Below are positions 34,406 to 41,613 of a stretch of DNA of 64,000 bases, in pieces (positions within the stretch are counted from its first letter, which is position 1; each line of letters opens with the position of its first letter). The position numbers and the translations under genes are program-made. The DNA is from Dyadobacter soli (GTDB lineage Bacteria; Bacteroidota; Bacteroidia; Cytophagales; Spirosomataceae): contig NZ_FNAN01000018.1 in assembly GCF_900101885.1 (NCBI RefSeq), positions 124,001 to 188,000 of the forward strand, given 5' to 3'. The notes under the pieces are model-generated. The model did no database searches and was not told where the DNA came from. It saw nothing but the letters and a program-made list of their open reading frames with translations.

Positions 34406-37400
34406 ATGTCAATTACCGAAGTAGCCGTAAAGAGACCGCTCTTCATCACCGTAGTATTCGTGGTACTGATACTGTTCGGTTTGATTAGCTACAACCAATT
34501 GTCTTACAACTTGTTGCCCAAATTTGAGGCCAATGTTGTGAGCGTAATGACGACTTACCGCGGAGCTTCCGCGGATGAAGTCGAAACGAACGTGACGAAG
34601 CATATTGAGGACGCTGTGTCCGCCATTGAAGGTCTGGACCAGATCAACTCGACTTCGCAGGAAGGTGTGTCGTCTGTGATTATCCAGTTGAAACAAGGCA
34701 TTAGCGTCGATCTGGCGCAGCAGGAAGCGCAGCGGAAGGTGGAGCAAGTGATTTCGCTTCTGCCCGATGACGCGGATCGTCCCGTAATCAACAAATTCTC
34801 TACGGACGAAATCCCGGTTTTGAGAATGGGTGTGACCGCGAACCTTTCGCCATCCGCATTGTACGACCTCATCGATGACAAGCTGAAACCGCAGCTTTCG
34901 AACGTGACCGGAGTGGGGCAGGTGACCATTATTGGTGGTACCGAGCGCCAGATCCAGGTAAACATCAGCCAGGATAAATTGAAGGCCTACCATTTGTCGA
35001 TCAGCCAGGTTTCGGCTGCGATCAACAATGCGAACACTTCTTACCCGGCCGGCCAGGTGAAAACCCAGGACGACCAGTTGTCCATCCGTTTCGACGCGAA
35101 GCTCACTACCGTTGCCAATTTGAGAAATGTAATCGTAGGTAAATCTTCCAATGGCGGACAGATCTTCCTGCGCGACATTGCAGAGGTTTACGACGGTGTT
35201 GCGGATGCTACTGCGGTGAACCACATCAATGGTCGCCCGTCCGTGGCATTGCAAATCCAGAAACAATCTGACGCGAATGCCGTAGACGTGAGTAAGCTCA
35301 CCCGCGAGCGTTTGACCAGCCTTGAAAAGCAATACGAAGCGCAAGGTTTGAAGTTTAACATTGCTTCCGACCAGTCCATTTACACCTTGGCTTCGGCTGA
35401 CGCCGTGGTATTCGACCTTGGGCTTGCGGTACTGATTGTGTCCGTGGTAATGCTTTTGTTCCTGCACAGTTTCCGGAGCTCGATGTTCATCCTCGTGGCA
35501 TTGCCATCGTCGATGATCCCGACATTTATATTGATGAGTGTGATGGGCTTCTCGCTCAACCTGATGACCCTCATGGCGCTTTCGCTCGTGGTGGGTATCC
35601 TCGTCGATGACTCCATTGTGGTGTTGGAAAACATTAACCGCCACATGGAAATGGGCAAAAGCCGCTGGCAGGCCGCATTGGACGGCCGCGCCGAAATCGG
35701 TTTCACCGCATTGGCGATTACATTGGTAGACGTCGTGGTATTCGTGCCGCTTGCATTGACGCAGGGTTTGATCGGTAATATTTTGCGCGAATTCTCGCTC
35801 GTGGTCGTGTTCTCGACATTGATGAGCTTGCTCGTATCGTTTACATTAACCCCGTTGCTCGCCTCGCGTTTCGGTAAAGTAGAAGTTTTGGATAAAAACA
35901 GCCTCTGGGGTCGTTTGAACCTCGGTTTTGAGCATCTTCTGGATAATGTAAAAGAAGAATACGGTCGGATTCTGACCTGGGTACTGGGTCACAAACGCTA
36001 CATTTTCCTGCTCTCGTTTGCATTGATTATCGGTTCTATCGCATTGGTACCGGGCGGATTCGTAGGAGCGGCTTTCATGCAGCAAAGCGACCGCGGCGAG
36101 TTGAATGTTTCCATTGAATTGGCGCCTACTGCTTCGGTATACCAAACCAATCAGGTAGCACAGCGTGTGGAGAAGATTCTGCTCGGCAAACCGGAGGTTA
36201 CCAAGGTATTTACCAATGTCGGTTACAGCAGCACCGGCTTGGGAACCACTTCCAACAGCAACATTGCCGATTTGACCGTGCAATTGGTGGATAAAAAAGA
36301 GCGTACCATTTCGTCCGAAGAATTTGGCCAGAATATCCAGAACGAGATCCTCCAAATCCCGGGCGTAAAAGTGACCGTCGCACCGACCTCGATCACCGGT
36401 AATGCGAACCAGGCGCCGATCCAGGTAGCTGTGAAAGGTACCGATATGGCAGTGATCCGGAAAGTTGCTGCACAAGTGAAAGACATCGTGACTTCCGTGC
36501 CTGGTTCTTCCAACGTAGATTACTCCGTGGACGACCCGAAACCGGAAGTAGGCGTAACCCTCGACCGTGAGAAAATGGCGCAACTCGGCATCAATGCAGC
36601 CGAAGTAGGTGCGACTTTACAAACTGCATTCCGTGGCGACGACCGTTCGAAATTCAAGCAAAATGGCAAGGAGTATGACATTATGGTCAACCTCGACCAG
36701 TTCGACCGCTCCAAAGCCGACGACATCCGCCACCTGAATTTCGTGAACAGCCAGGGCCAGACCTTCGAGCTCTCGCAATTCGCGACCATTCGCGAGGGAA
36801 TGGGTGAAAGCGTCCTGCAACGCATCGACCGCCTGTCGTCGATCACCATCAACTCGCAGGTAGTAGGCCGCCCGTCCGGTTCCATCGGCGCCGACATTCA
36901 GGCCAAAATGGCGAAAGTGAAGCTCCCCGAAGGCATTAGCATCGAGTACCGCGGCGACCTGAAAAACCAGGCCGACGCATTCGGCAGCCTCGGCGTGGCA
37001 TTGCTGCTCGGTATCATCCTGATCTACCTTATTATGGTAGCGCTTTATGAAAGTACCATTTACCCGTTTGTGGTACTCTTCTCGATCCCGGTAGCCCTCG
37101 TCGGCGCATTAACCGCCCTGGCCCTGACCATGGAAAGCCTCACGATCTTCTCGATCGTAGGTATGATCATGCTACTTGGTCTTGTAGCCAAAAATGCGAT
37201 CCTGATCGTCGACTTCGCCAACCAGCTGAAAGAAGAAGGTTATGCATTGAAAGAAGCCCTCATCGAAGCCGGCAAGGAACGTCTCCGCCCGATTTTGATG
37301 ACCACCATCGCGATGATCGCGGGTATGCTCCCCATTGCCCTCGCATCCGGCGACGGTGCCGAGGTGAAGAACGGCATGGCCTGGGTAATCATCGGCGGCC

Positions 37401-37528
37401 TCACCAGCTCACTTACTTTGACCTTGTTCCTCGTACCTAGCGCTTATTATGTGGTGGATCGGATCAAGGAGCGATTTGCTAAGCGGAAGAAGCGGAAAGT
37501 GAAGGAGGAGATGGTTTTGGAGGCTTGA
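34406..37528 (+). CDS. RND efflux pump, HAE1/AcrB-like
   Basis: The 1040-residue protein has 12 predicted membrane helices in two repeats and two large periplasmic loops. Visible RND marks include AVKRPLFITVVFVVLILFG at the N terminus, the GFSLNLMTLMALSLVVGILVDDSIVVLENI fourth-helix proton-relay region with paired aspartates, and the GLVAKNAILIVDFANQ motif in the second half. It exports drugs or other amphiphiles by proton antiport. It ends the marR-regulated operon, which is followed by a strong terminator. Confidence 0.94.
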   Translation: MSITEVAVKRPLFITVVFVVLILFGLISYNQLSYNLLPKFEANVVSVMTTYRGASADEVETNVTKHIEDAVSAIEGLDQINSTSQEGVSSVIIQLKQGISVDLAQQEAQRKVEQVISLLPDDADRPVINKFSTDEIPVLRMGVTANLSPSALYDLIDDKLKPQLSNVTGVGQVTIIGGTERQIQVNISQDKLKAYHLSISQVSAAINNANTSYPAGQVKTQDDQLSIRFDAKLTTVANLRNVIVGKSSNGGQIFLRDIAEVYDGVADATAVNHINGRPSVALQIQKQSDANAVDVSKLTRERLTSLEKQYEAQGLKFNIASDQSIYTLASADAVVFDLGLAVLIVSVVMLLFLHSFRSSMFILVALPSSMIPTFILMSVMGFSLNLMTLMALSLVVGILVDDSIVVLENINRHMEMGKSRWQAALDGRAEIGFTALAITLVDVVVFVPLALTQGLIGNILREFSLVVVFSTLMSLLVSFTLTPLLASRFGKVEVLDKNSLWGRLNLGFEHLLDNVKEEYGRILTWVLGHKRYIFLLSFALIIGSIALVPGGFVGAAFMQQSDRGELNVSIELAPTASVYQTNQVAQRVEKILLGKPEVTKVFTNVGYSSTGLGTTSNSNIADLTVQLVDKKERTISSEEFGQNIQNEILQIPGVKVTVAPTSITGNANQAPIQVAVKGTDMAVIRKVAAQVKDIVTSVPGSSNVDYSVDDPKPEVGVTLDREKMAQLGINAAEVGATLQTAFRGDDRSKFKQNGKEYDIMVNLDQFDRSKADDIRHLNFVNSQGQTFELSQFATIREGMGESVLQRIDRLSSITINSQVVGRPSGSIGADIQAKMAKVKLPEGISIEYRGDLKNQADAFGSLGVALLLGIILIYLIMVALYESTIYPFVVLFSIPVALVGALTALALTMESLTIFSIVGMIMLLGLVAKNAILIVDFANQLKEEGYALKEALIEAGKERLRPILMTTIAMIAGMLPIALASGDGAEVKNGMAWVIIGGLTSSLTLTLFLVPSAYYVVDRIKERFAKRKKRKVKEEMVLEA

Positions 37529-37567
37529 TAGTCTTTTGATAAATGTGCCTGATGGCACAGATATAAT

Positions 37568-37608
37568 GCAAATGCCCTGCTGTTTTGATGGCGGGGCATT
37601 TGCTTTTT
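37568..37608 (+). terminator. Terminator of the efflux operon
   Basis: GCAAATGCCCTGC (37568-37580) pairs with GCGGGGCATTTGC (37591-37603) with one wobble, around a 10-base loop, followed by TTTTT. It abuts the stop of the convergent small gene. Confidence 0.85.
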
Positions 37609-37849
37609 ACGCTTTCACACTTTCAATGCGCTGTATGAAAAGCGTCAGCTCGCGAAAAGTCATGAAAATGTCACTAACACGCGGATTGTAGCCGGCCTCC
37701 TGCTGGAATGCCATCGAATCACTGTAAATCGACCACAAGTGATCCCGAATTTCCGCGGGGCTGCCTACATTCAAAAGTTCTTTTACTTGCTTGCCGTAAG
37801 CGAGGCACACCGAATCCTCGGATTCGGTCGTGTGTGATGAAGTTGTCAT
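37607..37849 (-). CDS. Small hypothetical protein (80 aa)
   Basis: The product is soluble and acidic to neutral, with helices predicted in CLAYGKQVKELLNVGSPAEIRDHLWSIYSDSM and VSDIFMTFRELTLFIQRIES. I do not recognise a family. Its ATG overlaps the stop of a 41-codon open frame (ATGA). Composition is like that of neighbouring genes. It could be an accessory of the toxin-antitoxin-like cluster upstream, but that is conjecture. Confidence 0.5.
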   Translation of the reverse strand: MTTSSHTTESEDSVCLAYGKQVKELLNVGSPAEIRDHLWSIYSDSMAFQQEAGYNPRVSDIFMTFRELTLFIQRIESVKA

Positions 37850-37971
37850 GCTGATAATGTGTTAGGTGGAATGAAAATGCCCTGCGTTAGGCGACCTAAC
37901 GCCATTATCAGCGTTCGGGGCCTTTCGAAACACCCACACCATAGCAGGGCAAACCGTTGTTGCTTTTTCAT
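37846..37971 (-). CDS. Possible 41-codon small ORF or leader over a structured region
   Basis: An ATG at 37971 opens a frame starting MKKQQRFALLWCGCFERPR that ends in an ATGA overlap with the 80-residue gene. The DNA underneath is highly structured: GCGTTAGG and CCTAACGC arms form a hairpin at about 37884-37902, enclosed by TGCCCTGC and GCAGGGCA. The overlap suggests translational coupling, but the structure may be the real feature and the frame may be chance. Confidence 0.22.
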   Translation of the reverse strand: MKKQQRFALLWCGCFERPRTLIMALGRLTQGIFIPPNTLSA

Positions 37972-38137
37972 ATTGATAGTGTTTAAGGTGGGTGTAAGTT
38001 GGGTAGTTAACAGAGAAAACACAAGCAAAATACATTTGGGTTTTCCTGCGGTAGGGGATTGGAAATAAAGAGGAGGTAACGGGTTTCCAAATGGATGATC
38101 ACGGCACCAGTCACGTGTGTAGGTAGAGGGGAAAAGC

Positions 38138-38515
38138 TCAAAACTCAATCAGTTCAATTACCTCGCATTCCCCGACACTTCTGTTGCCTTCCTTAAAATA
38201 TCCGATCGTTCCGACCCTCAAATATTCCTTATGGTAAGGGATGAAGTCCTTGGTGACGATCCACATCGTGGCAGTTCCGGATAAGGGTACAAATTCTGTC
38301 CCATCGAGAATGCGACCGTTCTCATCCTCAAATTCCGGCCAGATCATGTAGATTGAATGCTTGAACTTGCCTTCATTCTTATAGTGGAAGTCGCATTTGT
38401 AATGCTGCAAAGCGGGATTGTAGCGGCCGCCTTCTTCATAAGAATAAAGCCGGTACTTGACCCGGAAATTAGGTCCGCGGTTGAATGAGGTTTCGTAGGG
38501 GCAGAATTCAGACAT
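38138..38515 (-). CDS. Freestanding EF-Tu domain III-like protein (125 aa)
   Basis: The whole chain resembles the third beta-barrel domain of EF-Tu. RLYSYEEGGRYNPALQHYKCDF matches the EF-Tu stretch around KEEGGRHTPFFNGYRPQF, and the C-terminal KEGNRSVGECEVIELIE matches REGGRTVGAGVV. Ser113 takes the place of the EF-Tu threonine (Thr382 in E. coli) that the Doc toxin phosphorylates. No GTPase domain is present, so this is not a truncated tuf gene by length or context. It starts 14 bases after the antitoxin-like XRE gene on the same strand, so it looks co-transcribed with the toxin-antitoxin pair. A decoy, adaptor or immunity role is conceivable but unproven. Confidence 0.65.
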   Translation of the reverse strand: MSEFCPYETSFNRGPNFRVKYRLYSYEEGGRYNPALQHYKCDFHYKNEGKFKHSIYMIWPEFEDENGRILDGTEFVPLSGTATMWIVTKDFIPYHKEYLRVGTIGYFKEGNRSVGECEVIELIEF

Positions 38516-38529
38516 GGTGGTTGGCAGAT

Positions 38530-38889
38530 CTAACTAACGGAGATATTCGAAACCGGGCTGTTTAAACTGGCAATTTTCTTTTTTCTAGATTTGCTTTCCG
38601 CCTGCACTTGCGCCGCCTCTGCATTCAAGATTTGTTCGATCGTCTCAAATTTGATAATAGGCGCCTTGCCAACGAGCAATGCAAGTTCAATCAACTTGGA
38701 AATGGTGAAATTGAAATTGCCATTCAGAATCTGAGACACGTAGGAAGGAGATACATTCAATTTTTCTGCCACCTGCTTTTGGGTGAGATTGTTTTCCTCC
38801 ATGTAGCTATTGAGTAGATTGAAAACTTCAATCTGCACATCTGTTAACCAGTAGGCAGGGCTTTTTAGAAGATCCTCGCGTGTTTTCAT
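38530..38889 (-). CDS. XRE-family helix-turn-helix protein, probable antitoxin
   Basis: The 119-residue protein has a central helix-turn-helix (NLTQKQVAEKLNVSPSYVSQILNGNFNFTISKLIELALLVGK) with an N-terminal helix and a short basic tail. Its start overlaps the stop of the upstream toxin-like gene by four bases, the classic toxin-first coupling. It would bind the inverted repeat at 39301-39316 to control the unit. Confidence 0.8.
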   Translation of the reverse strand: MKTREDLLKSPAYWLTDVQIEVFNLLNSYMEENNLTQKQVAEKLNVSPSYVSQILNGNFNFTISKLIELALLVGKAPIIKFETIEQILNAEAAQVQAESKSRKKKIASLNSPVSNISVS

Positions 38890-39296
38890 AGGTTAGTAAT
38901 ATTTGTTATGCCTTCGGACTCAATGTCATGCATTAATTTTATCAGATATTTCAGATCGGCTTTCTGATTGCTCTTGCGCCCGCCCAAAAGGATTATCTTT
39001 CCAGTCCTTTCGACTTTGATCAGATAAAAGCGTAAGCTTTTGCTTTTTGCCTCGTACAATTGGTAGGAGAACTCCCCTAAGTGAAGCAGGCGAAACATCG
39101 TTTTTGGCAACATTTTAAGATTGCACACCTTTTCCAGAATGTTGTAAATCTTATCTACTTCGCGATCTAGTCTGCAGTTCCTCGAAATCTCTTCCTCAAA
39201 ATCGTCAACCTGGCAGGTTTTCTGAATGAAAAGTTTATACAATTTGATTCTGGTAGGCCCGACTTTATCTGATATCCGAATGCTGAACTTTGACAT
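38886..39296 (-). CDS. Probable RelE/HigB-superfamily toxin of an XRE pair
   Basis: The 136-residue product (ATG at 39296) is basic. It contains a RelE-like C-terminal strand pattern, YQLYEAKSKSLRFYLIKVERTGKIILLGGRKSNQKADLKYLIKLMHDIE, in which the LRFYLIK...IILLGGRKSNQK core resembles the toxins paired with single-domain XRE antitoxins. The N-terminal half (NILEKVCNLKMLPKTMFR) is helical. The family call rests on this pattern and on the coupled antitoxin; similarity is weak. An in-frame ATG ten codons upstream is less likely because it would cover the putative operator. Confidence 0.6.
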   Translation of the reverse strand: MSKFSIRISDKVGPTRIKLYKLFIQKTCQVDDFEEEISRNCRLDREVDKIYNILEKVCNLKMLPKTMFRLLHLGEFSYQLYEAKSKSLRFYLIKVERTGKIILLGGRKSNQKADLKYLIKLMHDIESEGITNITNL

Positions 39297-39300
39297 AAAG

Positions 39301-39316
39301 TTAAGTTTTAACTTAA
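39301..39316. promoter_or_regulatory. Inverted repeat upstream of the toxin-like gene
   Basis: TTAAGTT and AACTTAA form a perfect 7-base inverted repeat around TT, starting 5 bases upstream of the toxin-like start codon. It is a good candidate for the operator bound by the XRE protein. Confidence 0.5.
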
Positions 39317-39484
39317 TATTTGTCAAGCCTGAAACCAGGCCCGTTTCAGCATAAGGCGTTGTAGATGGCTATATTAACCTAATTTTTAATTATCAATGAG
39401 CAGCCGGCAGAGATACTTGTGTGAACGGAAATGATCCTTGCAGATTTAGTATTGCCGGCATGCGTTTGAACTTTACGCTCGATA

Positions 39485-40765
39485 TTACTTCTGGACAATG
39501 AATTTAGTCTGCACCATTTCTCCTGACTGTGTCGGCACAGAAAGGATATATATTCCGCTTGGAAGCTTTTCTATATTCAAATCGTCACCGGTCCATTGGG
39601 TCGAGGTTCCGTACCTCCGGCCATTCAAATCCGTGATAGTGACCTGGCTACGCCGGTTGCCGTCTGTAATCCGGGGTTGGATTTTCAGTACATTAAATGC
39701 TGGATTGGGATAAGTAGTGATGCCTTCCGACGCAAAATCGAAATCCAGCGATCGAACCGAGCTGTATGCAAAGGTTTCGTCAGCATCTACCATCTTTAAA
39801 CGATAGTAGTTGATTCCATGGATGGGCGCGGAGTCTACGAAGTGATACTCATGTCGGGCGGAACTTTCTCTGAGAGATTTTACAATGCCAATATTTTGCC
39901 AGGTTTTGCTATTCCCGCTCCGCTCAATGGCAAAGTGGTGGCTGTTTGTTTCGGAAGTTGTTGTCCAGCTTAATATAGCAGTTGATGACTCCTTTTTTAC
40001 ATTAAACTCAACCAATGTCACAGGAAGCGTTTCGGATTTTGTTCCGATGGCAAATGCTTTGAAGTCGTCGGGTTTGATTGCTTCGGAGCTGGTAATAGAT
40101 CCAGATTGTGGAGAAGAGGGCCCTCCGAGAATTGAGTTAGCGTCCAGCCGGGAAGGAATTTCAGTCCAGATGCCGTTTTTCCAGCCTACAATTCTGATAT
40201 TGTCCAATTTGCTCAGATGATCCGCGAGAGCGCTGGCTTTGTTCCAGGTGAGGGTGACCGGAGTAGTATTTGCTCCCTCTATTAACCAATATTCGGAGTT
40301 GTTGACAAAGGAAAGCGTGGCTTGCCGGGCCGTGACAGGAAACGATGCTCCGGCCGGGTCGGAATGAAAATACATGCCGGTCGTGCCAGCTGATGATGCT
40401 GTAAATGGCCCGTAAAATGTGCCATCGCCGACCGGAAAAAATGATAGACCTGCATTCAGTTTCTTTACTGCGCCGTCTACAAAATGGGTTCCGTTAATAT
40501 TTGTGAACTGCGCAGATGCAGTTGTATTCAACGTCCCATGCGCAATGCCTCTGGCAGTGGTTATCTTTCCGCTACCTAAGTCCTGCGCTCCAAAAACCGT
40601 AACTTCTCCGCCGGCAGGGATGAAGACGTTACCAAATACTTTCTGCTGTGCTGATATCTCAACCGACCTTAATACGAGAAGGAGTAGTAAATTGAAAAGG
40701 AAGAAGTACTGCGGGCCACGAGCTGAAATCTGATTTTTTATCGTGGTTTGGATCGCGTTAATCAT
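39485..40765 (-). CDS. Secreted protein with type IX secretion C-terminal domain
   Basis: The 426-residue product has an N-terminal hydrophobic signal (FFLFNLLLLLVLRSVEISAQ), a repeat-free adhesin-like body with a fibronectin-type stretch (VEFNVKKESSTAILSWTTTSETNSHHFAIERS), and a C-terminal sorting domain (TTYPNPAFNVLKIQP ... ITDLNGRR ... LPSGIYILSVPTQSGEMVQTKFIVQK). The sorting domain directs export through the type IX system and surface attachment. It overlaps the upstream gene by four bases (ATGA), so both are made together. The body function is unknown. Confidence 0.85.
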   Translation of the reverse strand: MINAIQTTIKNQISARGPQYFFLFNLLLLLVLRSVEISAQQKVFGNVFIPAGGEVTVFGAQDLGSGKITTARGIAHGTLNTTASAQFTNINGTHFVDGAVKKLNAGLSFFPVGDGTFYGPFTASSAGTTGMYFHSDPAGASFPVTARQATLSFVNNSEYWLIEGANTTPVTLTWNKASALADHLSKLDNIRIVGWKNGIWTEIPSRLDANSILGGPSSPQSGSITSSEAIKPDDFKAFAIGTKSETLPVTLVEFNVKKESSTAILSWTTTSETNSHHFAIERSGNSKTWQNIGIVKSLRESSARHEYHFVDSAPIHGINYYRLKMVDADETFAYSSVRSLDFDFASEGITTYPNPAFNVLKIQPRITDGNRRSQVTITDLNGRRYGTSTQWTGDDLNIEKLPSGIYILSVPTQSGEMVQTKFIVQK

Positions 40766-41484
40766 GGGACGTAGCTGATCAAGTAGCTTCCTTCAACCAC
40801 CTTGACCGAACATCCGGCCTGGGGAGATTTGATGGTCGGGAGAATGGAGAAAGAAGTATAGTCTCCGGCGAGCAGTTGTACCAATGTGGAAGCTTTGGTT
40901 ATGTACTTATCCTCGAATACAGGTGCGAGTCTTTCATCGATGATCGGATAAGTGCTGGCTTCGCCATTGCGTATCAGGCTTACTTCCAGGCCCATAAAAG
41001 ACGATCCGGTACAGCCAGCATTGTTTTCGATAGTCAGCCTGGTTTCTATCTGGTACCAACCCGAATAGAGTACTTTATAAGTACCATTTGCGGGAATATG
41101 GAAGCCTCCTTGTACAACTGAAAAACTCGGATAGCTGAGATTTATGCGCTCGCCATTCACGAGTGGTCCTGTTTGTGCGCCGTCGGCACGCATTCTGGGG
41201 AACTGAGACAGGTTGCTGGGAGTCAAAAGGCTCCATTTTGCCTTACCATCCGCATCGGATACGAGCACTGAGCTGATGGCCTGAGTTCCGTCTGCAATTG
41301 TCAATTGCCCGGTGGTTTTATCCACTTTAAATTTCCGACCAGGTGTTGAAGCTTCCACTTCAAGATTGGAACTGGGCTCGATATCCGTCGAATTCGTGCC
41401 GATTTTCATTTGCCCAAATGATTCTTTGGCAGAAAAAGTCAATGCAAGGGCGATAGAGGAAATGAGTAAAATCTTCAAATGCAT
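40762..41484 (-). CDS. Secreted protein of unknown function, coupled to the T9SS substrate
   Basis: The 240-residue protein has a signal peptide ending near ESFGQ, then a segment common in Bacteroidota surface proteins (IGTNSTDIEPSSNLEVEASTPGRKFKVDKTTGQLTIAD). The C-terminal 130 residues (VNGERINLSYPSFSVVQGGFHIPANGTYKVLYSGWYQIETRLTIEN) look like a C1q/TNF-like jelly roll, as in collagen-like or tail-fibre proteins. No sorting domain is present, so it may be held at the surface by its coupled neighbour. Confidence 0.7.
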   Translation of the reverse strand: MHLKILLISSIALALTFSAKESFGQMKIGTNSTDIEPSSNLEVEASTPGRKFKVDKTTGQLTIADGTQAISSVLVSDADGKAKWSLLTPSNLSQFPRMRADGAQTGPLVNGERINLSYPSFSVVQGGFHIPANGTYKVLYSGWYQIETRLTIENNAGCTGSSFMGLEVSLIRNGEASTYPIIDERLAPVFEDKYITKASTLVQLLAGDYTSFSILPTIKSPQAGCSVKVVEGSYLISYVP

Positions 41485-41613
41485 AGAGAGAAATTGGCTT
41501 TTGGTTTTTATAGCTTAAAGATGTAACCTTTTTGAAACTATATCAACAAAAAAAAGGCCAGAAATCGCCATACCTGACAACCTCTGACCCTTTGACTTAA
41601 CAACTAAAAATAG

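Noticed and set aside
34409..35644. 411-codon minus-strand frame inside the RND pump gene
   Set aside because: His/Arg/Val-rich shadow of a conserved pump gene, with no family features.
37972..38148. Upstream extension (to 38148) of the small frame at 37846-37971
   Set aside because: The extra 59 codons show no protein-like pattern and cover the intergenic region after the EF-Tu-like gene.
38138..38515. Remnant of a broken tuf gene
   Set aside because: The frame has its own start, normal length for a single domain, diverged sequence and no trace of the GTPase domain upstream, where an XRE gene lies instead.
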